Below are positions 1 to 13,200 of a DNA stretch of 64,000 bases, in pieces (position 1 is the first letter of the stretch; every line of letters starts with the position of its first letter). The DNA is from Nectonema munidae (Eukaryota; Nematomorpha; Nectonematoida; Nectonematidae), in contig JAUIRK010000643.1 of NCBI GenBank assembly GCA_030549495.1, forward strand, positions 248,001 through 312,000. The letters are read 5' to 3'. A program made the position numbers and the translations under genes. The notes under the pieces are model-generated. The model was not told where the DNA came from, did no database searches, and saw only the letters and a program-made list of their open reading frames with translations.

Positions 1-912
1 AAAATGCTTTTAAGAAAAAAATGTCTACTTCCTCTAACTTTGCCATTATCATTTTTTAACTTCTCTTCTTTCGGAAACAAAAGCCTGCGACATATTTAGA
101 AAAGAAGCAAGAGAAGATAAAAAGAAAAGACATTTGTTTTGAATATAATATAACTAAATTTATTAGTTTACTGTGCATTTAAATTAGAAAACACAAAACT
201 GTATATAAATATATATTTTAAAACTATATAATATCTAAATGCTTAAGATTAAGGCTTAGTAATTCAAAAAATATTCTAATTCATCTGTATAATAATTTTC
301 AAGTGTGTATAATATAAATAAACATTATATATATATGTATATGTGTATAAACAAAATCTTGTGCAATTTATAGTTATAAAATAATGAAATTTGGTGCCCA
401 TAAAGGAGAGAATAAGCCTTACGATTTGCAGTATTTGATTCGTGGATTGAGAAACTACTTTTAGTGAACGCTTGATACGAACAGGAAAAGGAGAAAAAGA
501 CTATAAATGCAAAGAGAAAGAGGAATCGGAGTAAAATATGAAAAAAATTAAGATTGTGCAGAAAAGTAATTACCAAGTGATTACAAAGAAACTTCATTCA
601 TTATAAAGTGTAGCGTCGCTGTAGCGCGTCTCAATAGAGGTTGTGCAATTGTGTCATCACGACAACTTTACCTTTAAAAAAGGGTAAATCAACACAGAAG
701 CACCACCCATATGCCGATGAAAGTGCTTGCTTGTTTCGCTTGAGTCAAAGAAAGCAGTCAGCGGAAGAACACAACTAAGTGATACAGTTACATATTTTTG
801 AAGTGGGGTGTTGTTTGGCTTGGTCGGCATAATGGAGATCATAAAAAAGTTTTTTCTTTCCTCGAAATCCCTTATAAGAATTGCAGTGTAATATGTCCCT
901 CAAAAAGTTTAC

Positions 913-1047
913 TTAACCCATTTACGACCAATGTTCCTATTTTAGAACATAAGTAATTTCATCTTCGTCTGCTTTTTTCAATGACTGAATATAAATCGTC
1001 TGCGTTTTTTAGATATCGTCTGCTTTGCTTGGTCTTAAATGGGTTAA
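913..1047. mobile_element. piggyBac-type MITE, subtype 1
   Basis: About 135 bp bounded by TTAA at both ends, with inverted termini TTAACCCATTTACGACCAAT and the complement of TTGGTCTTAAATGGGTTAA. TTAA target duplication and a CCC(A/T)TT start are the hallmark of non-autonomous piggyBac elements. Closely related copies lie at 11129, 19883 and 41183. Confidence 0.85.
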
Positions 1048-1076
1048 AAAACTACAGGTTACAGTGGGAGTGACCG

Positions 1077-1560
1077 ATGGAGATCCTCAAGCACATATCT
1101 CAAGACATACTGAAATCGCTGAATGAAGTATATGAAGAAAATAGACTTCGTGAAAGAAAGCTATGGTCTTCAACGCGAAAAGTAAAATACTCTAATCCGG
1201 TCAAGGCATGTTTTCGTGCTTTACTCAAGAACAATACGATGGAGTACTACTCAATCGACGGGCTTAATAGGTGCCCAGAGGCAAGTTGGAATCAACTAAA
1301 CAACGACAGCAACCTTTTTTGACAAACAACCAGAATACCTTCAAGAAAAGAGAGGTAACGTTGATGAAACTGGTCTTTACTACAGACCCTAGACTCTACT
1401 CAAAAATTGGCTACATGCAATACAAAGACCGTGGCACGATAACCTTGCCGAGCTAACGAGAAAAAATTGCAGTTGTTAAGCAAAACAGCATAGTCCATTT
1501 TGAAAAATAAAACCTTAAACAATTCATTAAACCTTTTGGTTTTTATTTGAGATTGAGTAA
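1077..1560 (+). mobile_element. pogo/Tigger-like transposase relic
   Basis: An open stretch of 81 codons from 1077 followed, in another frame, by NVDETGLYYRP (about 1360-1393). The DETGLY(Y/F) motif carries the first catalytic Asp of pogo/Tigger-type DDE transposases. A frame change and stops show it is dead. The N-terminal part is not recognisable, so the family call rests mainly on this motif. Confidence 0.45.
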
Positions 1561-1949
1561 CTGTTTATATTTGATCTTGCAAAAAAGTTTTTGACGGCAC
1601 AAACTCTAGATATGCCAGTGAACAAAACTCACATGAAACAAGAAAATTCGAATAAACAAACTATGACAATATGTCCAAGAAAATAGCAATCAACAAGATA
1701 TTTCCGCCATGCCAAAACGAAAACACAACCCACCGGCATGCATACAGCGTGAAACCTACATTACTACTTGAGTTTTCTCCAAATGGTTCAAGAAGAGATT
1801 TCAAACTTCAAGTAAGAAAGCATTTAAAGAAGAAGAAAGTACAAACGTAAAGCATTTCAACAACGCAACAAATGCGCTTCTTTCAAAACAATTTATCCAA
1901 CTGTTTATATTCTTTTCAAACATGCTAAATTCCTCAAACTTTGTCGTTT

Positions 1950-2790
1950 GGATCTAATCATACCTAGAAAACAAGATCAAAAAGTGGCTTCATTGGTTTC
2001 GCCATTTTGAAAACTAAGCGTTAGATGTAGTTGAGGATGGCAAAAGACTCAAAATGTTAACAAATTGAATCTTAGCTCCAGTGTTAGATTATATTTGCGA
2101 TTGCACTACTAATAAAGATGGTATAAAAACTCAAGAAAAGCTTTACAATAAGCTTACTTACATCTTGCAATTGAAGGCTTTAAGCATAGACTGCAACTTT
2201 ACTTTTTAGGACGGCAGAACAAAACAAAGATGAACCATAAGAGATTCTTTTATTTCTGGTCTCCTTTCACCTACAATAAGGCAAAACTCACAGAAAAAAC
2301 TGAGAATGGGCATGGCTAAAGCAACATCTCAAGCCTCATCCATAGATATATCGCAACGTAACGCTAATATACACGAAGAACAGGTTATAATTTCCATGAT
2401 CGATGCCAACGCTATTAATGTTCCAAGTTTTTTTTTTTAGCTCTTGTTGATTCAGAATCCAGATATTGTAGCTCTTGGTGATTCCATAGAAAAAGAAAAA
2501 TGCTTTTATGTGGGTACTTATTTCTTCTTTGTATGAAATGTCCAGCAAAATATGTGCATTTTTTAAATCCCGGAGAAAAAGCAGTTTAACAAAATTTGCA
2601 AATGCATAGGTGGTGTAAATTCAGGCACATATGCTATTGTTTATCAACGTATATTGCATATGTCCTCAAGGTTACCCGAATTTTATTCATCCATCATTTT
2701 TATAAAGAAATCGAAGTGGTAGCACTCTTTGATAGTGGTAGTTCAATGACTAAGTTTCTAAAGCTTTTATTATTAAAAACGGAATAGAAG
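1950..2790 (+). mobile_element. Fossil Ty3/gypsy-like LTR retrotransposon, gag and protease parts
   Basis: A fragment of a Ty3/gypsy-type element: a gag-like segment (about 1.95-2.4 kb), a zinc-knuckle-like segment (about 2.45-2.6 kb) and an aspartic-protease-like segment with DSGSS (about 2.74 kb). No reverse transcriptase, integrase or flanking LTRs were seen. It is broken in several places and looks old. Confidence 0.6.
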
Positions 2791-4037
2791 CAAATGTAAT
2801 GATAGCTATACGCTGGCTGTTGTTATTCACACATCAAGTCCGCTACAGCAGCGATGTGTAAACGTAGTATGAGTCAACCAGCATCGCAGCCACCCAAGTA
2901 GATCAGGTGTGTCTGTGTGTTGGGGTTAATTTTTTGAAGATTTCAAGGAAAACGTGCTGATTCGTTGGCTCTAGTTGTACCGTAAATACGCGCGTTTAAT
3001 CGCCACTTTTTTATCAGAATAATTGAGTAAAACAGAGGTGCGGGTTATCTACGTAAACAGAATTTAACCGAAGAAAAAAAGTTGAAATATAAAAATGTGT
3101 GAGGTAAAACGCATTGAATATACCACCAAAATATAGATTAATTCCTTGAAAATGATTTCTTTATTTTTTTTATTAATTAATTTATATTTTAGTACATTTT
3201 ATTTCTTCATTTTTAGTTAATTTTTGAAGGAAAGTTTTTTTTAAAGTTACTGTGAGGATTATCTACACATACACATAAATTATAATTGGGATGGGAATAG
3301 CGTAATGCATACACATTTTGGATATAATGTATATGAAAGTTTTCAAATTTTGGAATATGCTTCTCATAATATTGAATGCCAAACTATTCTTTAAAATTCT
3401 TTTCGCATGAATTAAAAAAATCGAAAATTCTTGGAATTAAAATGGTCAATTGAGATACCTATCAATTTTGATATAAAAAAGCTAAAATTCTTCCTATTAG
3501 GAAATGCCTACGATTCTTTTATTCCTTTTCATATATACTTAAAAAATATTGGATTTGGTGCAGGAAATAAAATTTTGGGCCTTAATTATAGAAACTGTGT
3601 GAAAGTGTAATGATGATTTCAGTAATATAACAACATCAAAATCGTAAGATAAACATTAAATGTAACGGTTACATCGAAATAAATCATTTGATGTTTTAGA
3701 GAAAAAGAAAATGATCTGCAGATTAAAAATATTGGCAACATCAGATTTCTCCAAAAACCAAAATAAGATTTAGTCAAAAATTTTAAATTTTTACTATTAA
3801 ATGTATTTTAAATTTTACGCATAAGAAGAAATTTAATGAATGAAATTACTCGATTAATTAGTTAATTATTGAAAACACACAAAAAATGGAAAATTAATCT
3901 TTGAGCCTCGAACTACCCTGTGCCAAATTGTAGCAGGGGTCAAATAGCACGCATCAAGGTGTCACGGATTCGCAAAACACAAACAGTATATAATACATTT
4001 ATAAAAGTAATAAAATGGTAAAAAAAATGGCGTCTAC

Positions 4038-4211
4038 TTTTTTGAGATCTTCGATATTGCATTTCAATAAAACAAATCCGTTTATGTTATTTTTGATGAT
4101 TGTGTCCTGGTAGGAGGCAATGTTTTCGTGTTGGAGTGCTGGCAGTTGGGTGAGCAACTCTGCAACATCTTTTGCCGTCATTTCACTCACAAACTTTGGC
4201 AAGATTATATT
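4038..4211 (-). CDS. KIDINS220: KIDINS220 exon 23: first part of the SAM-like domain
   Basis: Residues about 1119-1176: [20 protein letters not shown], then [20 protein letters not shown]. Human has VDAVCEKLKQIEGLDQSMLP and TIKKANINGRVLAQCNIDEL. The exon ends at AAA|GTAGAC just where human continues with GDWHLFRSTVLEM. That continuation was searched for between 1 and 4037 and not found. Confidence 0.95.
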
Positions 4212-7200
4212 CTAAATTACGAATAAAGAATATTAAAAGTTAATTTTTTTAAGTTGTCGGAATGGCACCCAAACGAAAGAAAATGCTACATAGTTGGATA
4301 GATGGTTACACCGGGAATAGAACCCAGACCAACTGCATAGATATCCCACGGTCCAACCATTGGGCCATCTGGAGTTAAAAAAAAGTTAAATTGAAAATAA
4401 CCATTTTACATTTCACTCCCATTACAATTTCGAAAGCCCAAACATCTAAAAATCAATAATGACACAAACTTATGATTGGAAAGAAATCGTATACATTCTA
4501 TGAATTCCTTTTGCGAATATCTTTCTTGTTATATTCATTTTAAAAAAATATATTTTAACTAAGTTAAGGTATTAAAGTTAATCAGATTCGATATAAATCA
4601 GTGAGATTAGGATAATGCGGTTCATTCCCAAGTTTACTCCTAGTGAATTTGATTCCCTGTCACTTCACGTCAGGTTTAATACACTTAACCAACCTTTGAG
4701 GTCCTTAATTTTATCGTCATAAATGTCTCTCGATCTATAGATCTAGTACAAAATACAAAGATTCTAATATTAACGAAGCTTCACACCATAAGCAATATGC
4801 ATACAAGCCATCAAAATAATAACATACACTAAACAACAAGGGTGCAGTGTTTGGGGAAAATATCCAACTACGACTTCAAGTATTTATAAGAATCGAACTC
4901 AACAGCTCCTCCATATGTTTATAAAAATTATACTGGTTCTGTCCATTCTTTAGACTGCGACTCGTAAATTTTATTAGACACGGAAACCGATTACTATATC
5001 TCGTAAAATCTCGGAATCCGCCTTCCTCAATCCTGCTAAACAGAGGCTATTTTTTGCTGTCTGATGTCAACGAGCTATACAACGTTATAAGTAATAAACT
5101 TCTATTTGTTCCACTCTGAATTATAGCATAACTTACCTGTTTAAAAGTATGGTACACTTATACAGTAAACATATGTTGAATTCTAACATCTTTTTTCTTA
5201 TATTTATTAACTTTTATTTTCAATATCGGTAGTCACATTATGAGATAAGTTTATTTTAACGAAAATATTAGGAAGTAACATAACATTGCTCTAGTGGGTA
5301 AAAGTAGCATATATATCCTTCACCTTTATTTTGTATTTGTAGGCGTAGCGTAGTATGTTATAACGTTATAAAAAAAAGAAAAAAAAGTTAAAAGTATACT
5401 ACGTGTCTCAAATACAAGTTCGCATGAAAAAAATGATAAAAGATAAATCATGAAATTTATGAGCAGAAAGATTAATTTCATCACTTTCCAAAAGTGCTTA
5501 TTTAATAATAATCCTCAATTCTATAATATACATGAGAAAAGGAATTACTTTGAAAAGACTCTTATTTAATTGGAGATCCCAAACTTGAATATTGGAATAC
5601 CAATTGTTGTGTGAAAATGGAGGACAATTAGCATCTAAAAATGGGAAATATATTCTAATTAGAGCATGGAAATGGGTTTAAAAAATGCAAAAAGCTATAC
5701 AAATTGATTGCGAATTGAATTTTGTTTCAGGATTTGGGGTAGCAGATAATGGATGAACAGGACAAGAATCGTAAACTTTGGGTACTTTATTCTGAAAGTA
5801 AAGGAAATTAAGATTTCGTGTATACTCTTAAAAGTTAAAATCGCAAATTTAAAATAAAAATAAAACCTTCAATGGTGAAATACCACTCTAGTCTAAACAG
5901 TGAGAACTGACTTATAGAAGAGGCAACTTCTTAATAGTCAATATGTCTATACAATGAACATTTTAATGCGTTAGTATTGCAGAGATTTTAAACACACGTG
6001 TAGCCTTCAAGCGGTCTCCATACAGAATAAATTTATATAACTTTAATGTTGTGAGCATTAGCACGGGGTACAAAAGCGTAAGAGTTTGTGTTATGGGCAC
6101 GCATGATGGAAAATGAGGGAACCCGGTGTCCGAGGGTGTACAAGAGGTTTTACTGCAATTTCTGTTTCAACCACCACAGGAAAAATAAAGGTGAACGTTT
6201 AATAGGGTAGCCAGAGTGTTATACCTTTAGTGAGAAATATGCACTTTCTTCCATTTTAATTGGGCTAGATATATTCACATTGTCTATGTCAAGCCATTTT
6301 AGCGCAACCTTTCTTTGAGGAAACACAGAGGAGTTTTTTTGTTTGGATTAAATATAAATTTTGTAACGAGGAAAGATATCTTTACAATTCGCCTTCAGGC
6401 ATTGATTTTCTGGACTTAATCGTCTACTTTTCATTTTCAATGAGTTTTATATAACTTAAAGCAGAATCGCACTGTCCCTGAAATCATTAAACGAGCATCG
6501 TACAAATGAAAATTATTTGAGCATTTAAAAATGATTGTTTGCAACATCAGAACAGATTCAAAAACGTAGAGAAAAGTAGAGTGAAATAAAAAAACTAGGT
6601 GGAAACCAATGATACCATCCAAGATCAGGAAAACGGCATATCCAGGGATACACAAGCATGGCTCTTCAGCTAAAAACATGTAGCACTCGTATATCCTTTT
6701 GAAGATTGAGAACCGCTTAAAAACGCATATTTTAAAGGCATCTAGCTGACTGGTGAAAAAGAACTTCTTTCAAAGCATGCAAACTTAAACTTAGCGTTGT
6801 TCTTCTAAACTTTTAGATTTCAGAGTTTTTTCCAATGTTTTATACTCAGTGGCGTATTTATAAAATTATTTTAGGCGGAGAGGAGGGCCCTTTAAAATCT
6901 TTAGGGAAGAGGATTTTGGACTTTTAAAAGGTAATTCGTATTACATTCTATTTCTAATATACATATCTATTTCAAATAAACTGAAAAGCAGACAAATGTA
7001 AAAGATCAATACTTCGTTTTAAGAAAGGGAGGCGGCTATGGCCGAATGCCCCCTCCCCAGTCCCCACCTCAATACACCACTGATTTCATCCCAGAAAAAT
7101 AAAAGAAAATTTGATACAAAAGTAGCTTAAAATCAATAAATTGTCTGCATCAGTTAATGTGGATACTGGCATGATTTAACTAATTGATAACTAATAGAGT

Positions 7201-10200
7201 GAGTATACTTCTTAAAATATACGCATGTATAGCATTTTGGAAGTAAATGTAAAAAAGGGAAGGCAGTATCTTACTTGTTCAATGAAGTTCGCGATGCTGT
7301 GCTGTTTGTTGTGATTTTTGATTTCTGGGTTGTGATTTTTAAAATTAACCTCTGCGCTATTTCTTGACTCAGATTTGCGATTGCCTTCGAGGATTAGTTC
7401 GGAAATTTTAATTTTCAAACTTTTGCCGAGGTAATCTTGAAATAATTTGGATGTATGCATTAAAATGAAGAAAATTTATTTTTATTTTTTGCATATAATA
7501 TATATTAAAAAAATCGAGTTAATGAAAAAGATTTTATAAAATGCCAATTCATTGCAAACCATACTTGGCTCATTATCAAAAAGAGTAAAGTTTCAAAAGA
7601 ATTAATTTAAATAAAACGTATTTTCGATTCCACGATTTTTCGTTTTATGTAAATAAATTTGTTTGCTCTTTTCATGTCAAACAAATGACCCCTCAGCACT
7701 TTACTTATATTAAGAAAATAATATAAATAAAAAAACAGTATTATTTTACTAACTTTGATGACGAATTAGGTGCGGTTTTGACATACATTAGAGTCTATCA
7801 AGATCTTTGTCATTGATTCGGACGAAAGAATAATTAAAACGAGGAAGTAGCATATTGTCATTTTAAAAATGTATTTCACAAAACCTCAAATTCTATAAAT
7901 CGACATATTAAGTAAAGAATATCGTAAAATCAGTGCACTTATTGCAATCCCAAAAACATCGATACTAAAATTGGAGAAAAATATTTTAAGACGAAACTAA
8001 CTTAGGAAACTTTAAAATGTTCATAATATTCAAAAAAAATAAAAATGCTCGGCTTTTTTTAGAATTCTGAAGGTATGGATAGACAGTCCAATCCAATCGA
8101 TGGATTCACACACCAATAATCTTATTATTAAAACTCATGCTAACCTGTAAATCAAAAAATAAACACTTCACTTTTAGATTTTAATAAAGACTAAATAAAT
8201 AATAAATATATCAATTCTTTATTTTAGATTTGCATTGAAGCGCACATGCAAAGTTTAAAATAAAATGGGTAAACGCGTTTATAAAAAAAAAATGCCGCTC
8301 TTCAAACATTTTTTTACATACGGGCCCAAAATTTTACTAAAGTGAACTCTAGGCCCTAAAAATTTTTTAAGCATACAATATATAAAAATAGAACAAGCGC
8401 AATACTTTAATTTTTTGTAATGGATGCAGAAATATATTAGTGAGATATTTGTTACTGTTATCTTTCCATTCAAAAACGTTTACGTTTTGAAGCATGATCA
8501 GAAGTAATAGCGCCCGAAATAGGACGTGGATTGAAGAAGCCTAATCTATTCTATACCTATGGTTAGCGATCGGCGTGAAAAATATATGCATGATAGTAAC
8601 ATTTCTCAATACCACTGAAATGCTACATCGCTTTACTGGAAGATTGTGATGCTTTAAAATGCATACATTTGTTTTATTAGTGGAACTCTTATTAAAGTCA
8701 GTGAGTTCACACCCAGTGTTTCGGCTATAAATCTGCAATGCAATTTTCGATCGGAGATGGAAACTTCTTAAACACACATCATTGCCATTTGTAAATATTA
8801 CTTGAATATTTTTTATATATTAAAAATAGGATGTTAATTCTACACAGCTTGAATATATACCTTTTCTCAATGATTCGGCAGATAGCAGTCTAGTAATGGG
8901 GGCGTAGAGTCTCTCGATAAAATTGATTCGCCTTCGATTCGCAATCGTGACTATCCTTACCACCTGTCCAGCAATGTAAAAATATTCTTTCTTTTTATTT
9001 ATTAAAAAAACTTTTTCAGTCCATTTAAATGAATTATAAGTATATACGGGTAAGAGCAAAAGAAAAGTTTTTACTAGCGAAACAAAGATACTATTAGTTC
9101 AGAAAGTTGTTAATAATGGCTATAATTTGAAAGCAGATTGAAAAATGCTGAAAATTAATTATTGAGGTGGGAAAATAATTTTAAGAAAATTATCACAAGT
9201 TGAAAGTAAAATTAAAAAAAAAACATTAAATTTTATAGAAGAACTTTTAGAGGGTAATTGCCGAATAAAACAAAGAGTTTTGAAAGGGTTTTCAATGATC
9301 GCTTCAAAAGAAACAGTTAGACGTACAAATTTTAATCTGGCTTTCATAATTACTTTAAAGGAAGCAAGTCTCATTTTGGAAAATGTAAATACTTCTTCAA
9401 CATTGATAACTAAAAGGGAGCCATTTTCAGAGAATTTTAATAAAAAATTCCAATCTTAAAATGAATTAAATATATTTATTGATGAGTTTGATTTTAGCTT
9501 GCACTTAAGGAGAAGTATGGGAAGATCACTGAAAGGCTTAGATGTCCTTATAAAGTTCACACAGCTCGCTGTATTAATAAGAGTTCAATATTGGCATTTA
9601 ATTCAAATGAAGTTTTACATTATCAGACACTACAAATTCTGATAGGTGATATTTTATTTAAAAAAAATTTATACGGCGTTTTTCTCTAAAACTACACTGG
9701 CTACAGACTTCTAGCCTACGCCATTCGAAAGAGAGGACGATTTTGCATCGGATAGTGTTTTTACATGTTAACTTTTTAATATAGAAGACAGGAGCGTTTT
9801 TATTCGATGAGTACCTACCCTAAGCCGTTTTTGAAAGTGGGAAAAACTTCAGGATAAATGCCCTTTATACATGGATAGTGAAAAAATCAATCATGCTGCT
9901 AAAGTTATAGAATACTGAAGTGAACAAAAGTTCAATATAAATACCTAAGTCCTTATTCCCATATGCTAAATCCTAGGAAGAAGCTTTTTTCAAAAAGAAA
10001 ATATAAAAATTAAATCTTTGCTCGCTCAAAATTCAGATATGAATTTGTGAAGTGATTGAATCAGGAATTGAAGACATAACCTCGGACGATTATTTGAGCG
10101 GGTACGGAGTGATCAAAGCAAAATCATAATTTTATATAAAATAAATATTATTTATATTTTTTAATTTTTCAGTAATTTAACAACAAAAATTTGATTATTA

Positions 10201-13200
10201 ATTTTCTTTTTTTTGTAAATTCATTAGTATTAAAAAAATTTTAATGAATGAGATTTCATCGTAATCATTCATTTTTTATCAACTTAAATATAAAATTAAA
10301 TATTTTAAGTAATTAAATAATAATTACTTATTATAAATGCTATACTCATTAATATTTTTTTATTTTAACCAACTTGAAAATAATTACTTAACATTATTTA
10401 AAGCTTGTTTTTGTGTTGATTGAGCACGCTTGTAGCGGCTATTGTAGAGTGTGGGGGAAAATACCGTACTCCAACAATGTACTTACAACAATGAAACTCT
10501 GACTCCTATTCCTTTGAAATCTCCGATTCCAACGATCCCCAACTCTGATTCTGCAACTGCAAAGTTATTATAAAGAAGTTAGATTAGTTTATAAAACAAA
10601 TTTGAGACTTAGAAAAGGTATTCACTAATGAAGATTTTATTGTGCACAAAATAATTCTATGAATTCAGAAAATTCAAATGAAATCATATTAAAGCCTTTT
10701 AGTTAATCGAATTGCAAAGCCATTAATTTATTAATGTAATCATCAAGCGATATTGATTGAGATAACGCGTAAAAAATAATAAATAGCCTTGTAAGAAGGT
10801 TTTTAAAGCATACCTCGTATCTTCTTTCTTATGAAGGAATCTAAATTGACGGAAAAAGGCAAAAATAACTTGAGATCGGCAACCGTTAATTTGAGATGGC
10901 GGCCATTCAAAAAGTGTTTCAATTTTTTCTCATTTTTATCATATTCCAAAAAAGGTTCGACATCTTTCGAAGATGGAATGAGGTATTGAACACTAAATGC
11001 AAATATAATAAATCAATATTTAAAATAAATTTAAAGATCTAATTTCAACCTATTATTATATATCTACCTAATTTTAAATGAAAGATGAAGATTAACATTG
11101 TTAACTAATCAAATTACGGTTTTAATATTTAACCCATTAAGTACCATAGAAGTCAGACGATATTTAAAAAAACGCAGACGATTTATATTTAAAGACATTG
11201 AAAAAAGCAGACGAAGATGAAATTACTTATGTTCCCAAATGGGAACATTGGGACTAAATGGGTTAATATATGCAAACAAAAAGAAGATTTAAAAAGTCCG
11301 TAAATAAAAAAACAGCTATGTGATATGTTTCAAGCAGGGTCGCGCATCCACAAGGCTCATTAATCTATTCCAGGCGGGTGGGGGTAGAGGTGCCTTTTGG
11401 CGCCCTAATAATTTGAGCATGGGAATAATTTTCTCCTTCACTATCGTAGCATTGACACCTTCATCATGATAATAATTTGATCTAAGATATCATATGATAG
11501 TTGGATGAATGCGAGTAAACATTTTGATTTACGTTATCACACAAAAGCAAGTCAATCGGAAACCGGTTTCACCCTTTTGTGTCTGTCTCATCAGTTGGAT
11601 AAAGGTTGCTATTCACATTTCTGAGAGTTGAAAGCATTGTCTCAACGCATCAACCGTTCAGCATATTCTGTGATTAGGTTAATCAAATTGTTTACTTGCA
11701 TTCCTCCTACCATCATCTCTTACATACATGCGAGTAAATTCCTCCTCATCATCATCAAAAATGTGATCTGAAATTTTGGAACTTGACCACCCTTTCCACT
11801 CACAAAATTTTTCAGCATGCCGATGGTTTCAACATATCCTTTAGTTATTGTAGATTTTTGAGACGTCTTTGACTCAAATAAGTTTTCGAAAGCAAGTTTA
11901 AATGAACTAATGTAACTAAATAATGCAAATTGCTGATAAAAATTGGATCTGTAAATAAATTGAAAAGTATAAAAATGATAGGGCAGTTTAAGTGTAACAA
12001 ATTGTTTCACTTACGAAAGAAAAGTGAAAAAAAAATCAAATTGTTTGACTCTTCGACATCTAATCCTTTGATAAATTAAGAATATCAGCTTTGAAGCATA
12101 ACAGTACGTAATTTTACTCTAATTAGTTAGTATGTAAAATTTTCTATATATAATTTATACTTAACGTTATTTAAAAAAATATGAATTAACTTTTAATTTT
12201 GTGCATATTATTGATCTTTTCCATCATTAATCAATTTGATCTTTGCGAAGTTTTCGTCCTTTTTTTAAAACGTTATTTTTTTTTACAAATTAACATTTTA
12301 CAACAGGGGTAGGGAAACCCCTGTGTAATACCCCTGCGGTTCGAGTAAATTTCCTCCTATAAAAGTGTATTATCCCATAGTTACAAAAAGTCATATTCAT
12401 TTATTTATGAAGAAAGTTCAGTGAAGCTTAACTCATAGTTAGTCGGCACTGAGGTATCGGAAGGTACTAATGAAATGCGAAGGTCAAATGCGTTTCCGCT
12501 TCACATAATTATAAAAAAAACACGAGCCTCAGGATTCCTGATTCCAATTAATCCTTTCATCACTACTCTCAATGTTATATACAAGATTTACGCAGGTTCA
12601 AGAGGTGATATTTGTGATCTTCCCGCGGACCCTGATTTTGAAATTTTTCGCCCATTATAATAAAAAGTTTTCCCAACTCTGTTTTAAAATATGTTGATCA
12701 GGCTAAATTTCAAAAAATTACATTTTCTGTTATATAGGGTGTTCGGGATAAATTTGACAGTTTCATTAGAAAAAAAGAAAAATTGTTTGAAACTACAAAA
12801 TTAATTAGATTTAAAAGGAAATTCAATATGTAAAGAAATTACACTATTATCAAAGAATTTTATTCAAAATCACCACCATTGGCATTTATTACAGCTTCTA
12901 TTCGGCTTCAAAATCTAGAACAAGTTAATTTTACACTTTCCTTAGAAAGGGTCTCAAAAACTGCTTTAATTCTGTCGATTAACTGGGCTTTTGTAGTACT
13001 AGGACAGCGATTGATGTCTTTCTCCACAGAGCCCCTTACATAATAATCAATCGGAGTAGGATCTGAGGAGTTTGAAGGCAAAACTATTGGGCTGGCATAG
13101 TCGTAATTAGTTGACAACAATTTTTGACTTTTTGTCGAGGTGTGACAAGGCGCGAAATTCTGCTGCCACACATATGGCCTATTATTGATCACTCATGTTA

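Larger units (their letters stand above)
1..4037. other. Region downstream of exon 23, repeat-filled, no exon found
   Basis: Probably an intron of the same gene running off the left edge. It holds a piggyBac-type MITE, a pogo/Tigger-like relic and a fossil Ty3/gypsy fragment up to about 2.8 kb. From about 3.0 to 4.0 kb I see only AT-rich DNA. Short open frames at 325-597 and 657-842 (minus) have no support. Confidence 0.6.
7436..10813. other. Intron 21 (3.4 kb)
   Basis: Contains an IS630/Tc1-type relic (9160-9680) and a degenerate GACTCC-type repeat (about 10478-10570). An open minus frame at 8820-9059 was tested as an exon and rejected on phase. The rest is AT-rich with nothing recognised. 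Confidence 0.6.

Noticed and set aside
325-842. Two minus-strand open frames (90 and 61 codons), one hydrophobic
   Set aside because: No splice or family evidence. The hydrophobic one is what T-rich DNA gives by chance.
8820-9059. Minus-strand open frame as a KIDINS220 exon
   Set aside because: It has an AG and a GT in places, but no acceptor gives the phase needed after exon 21, and the peptide has no similarity to the protein. Exon 22 at 7275-7435 fits instead.
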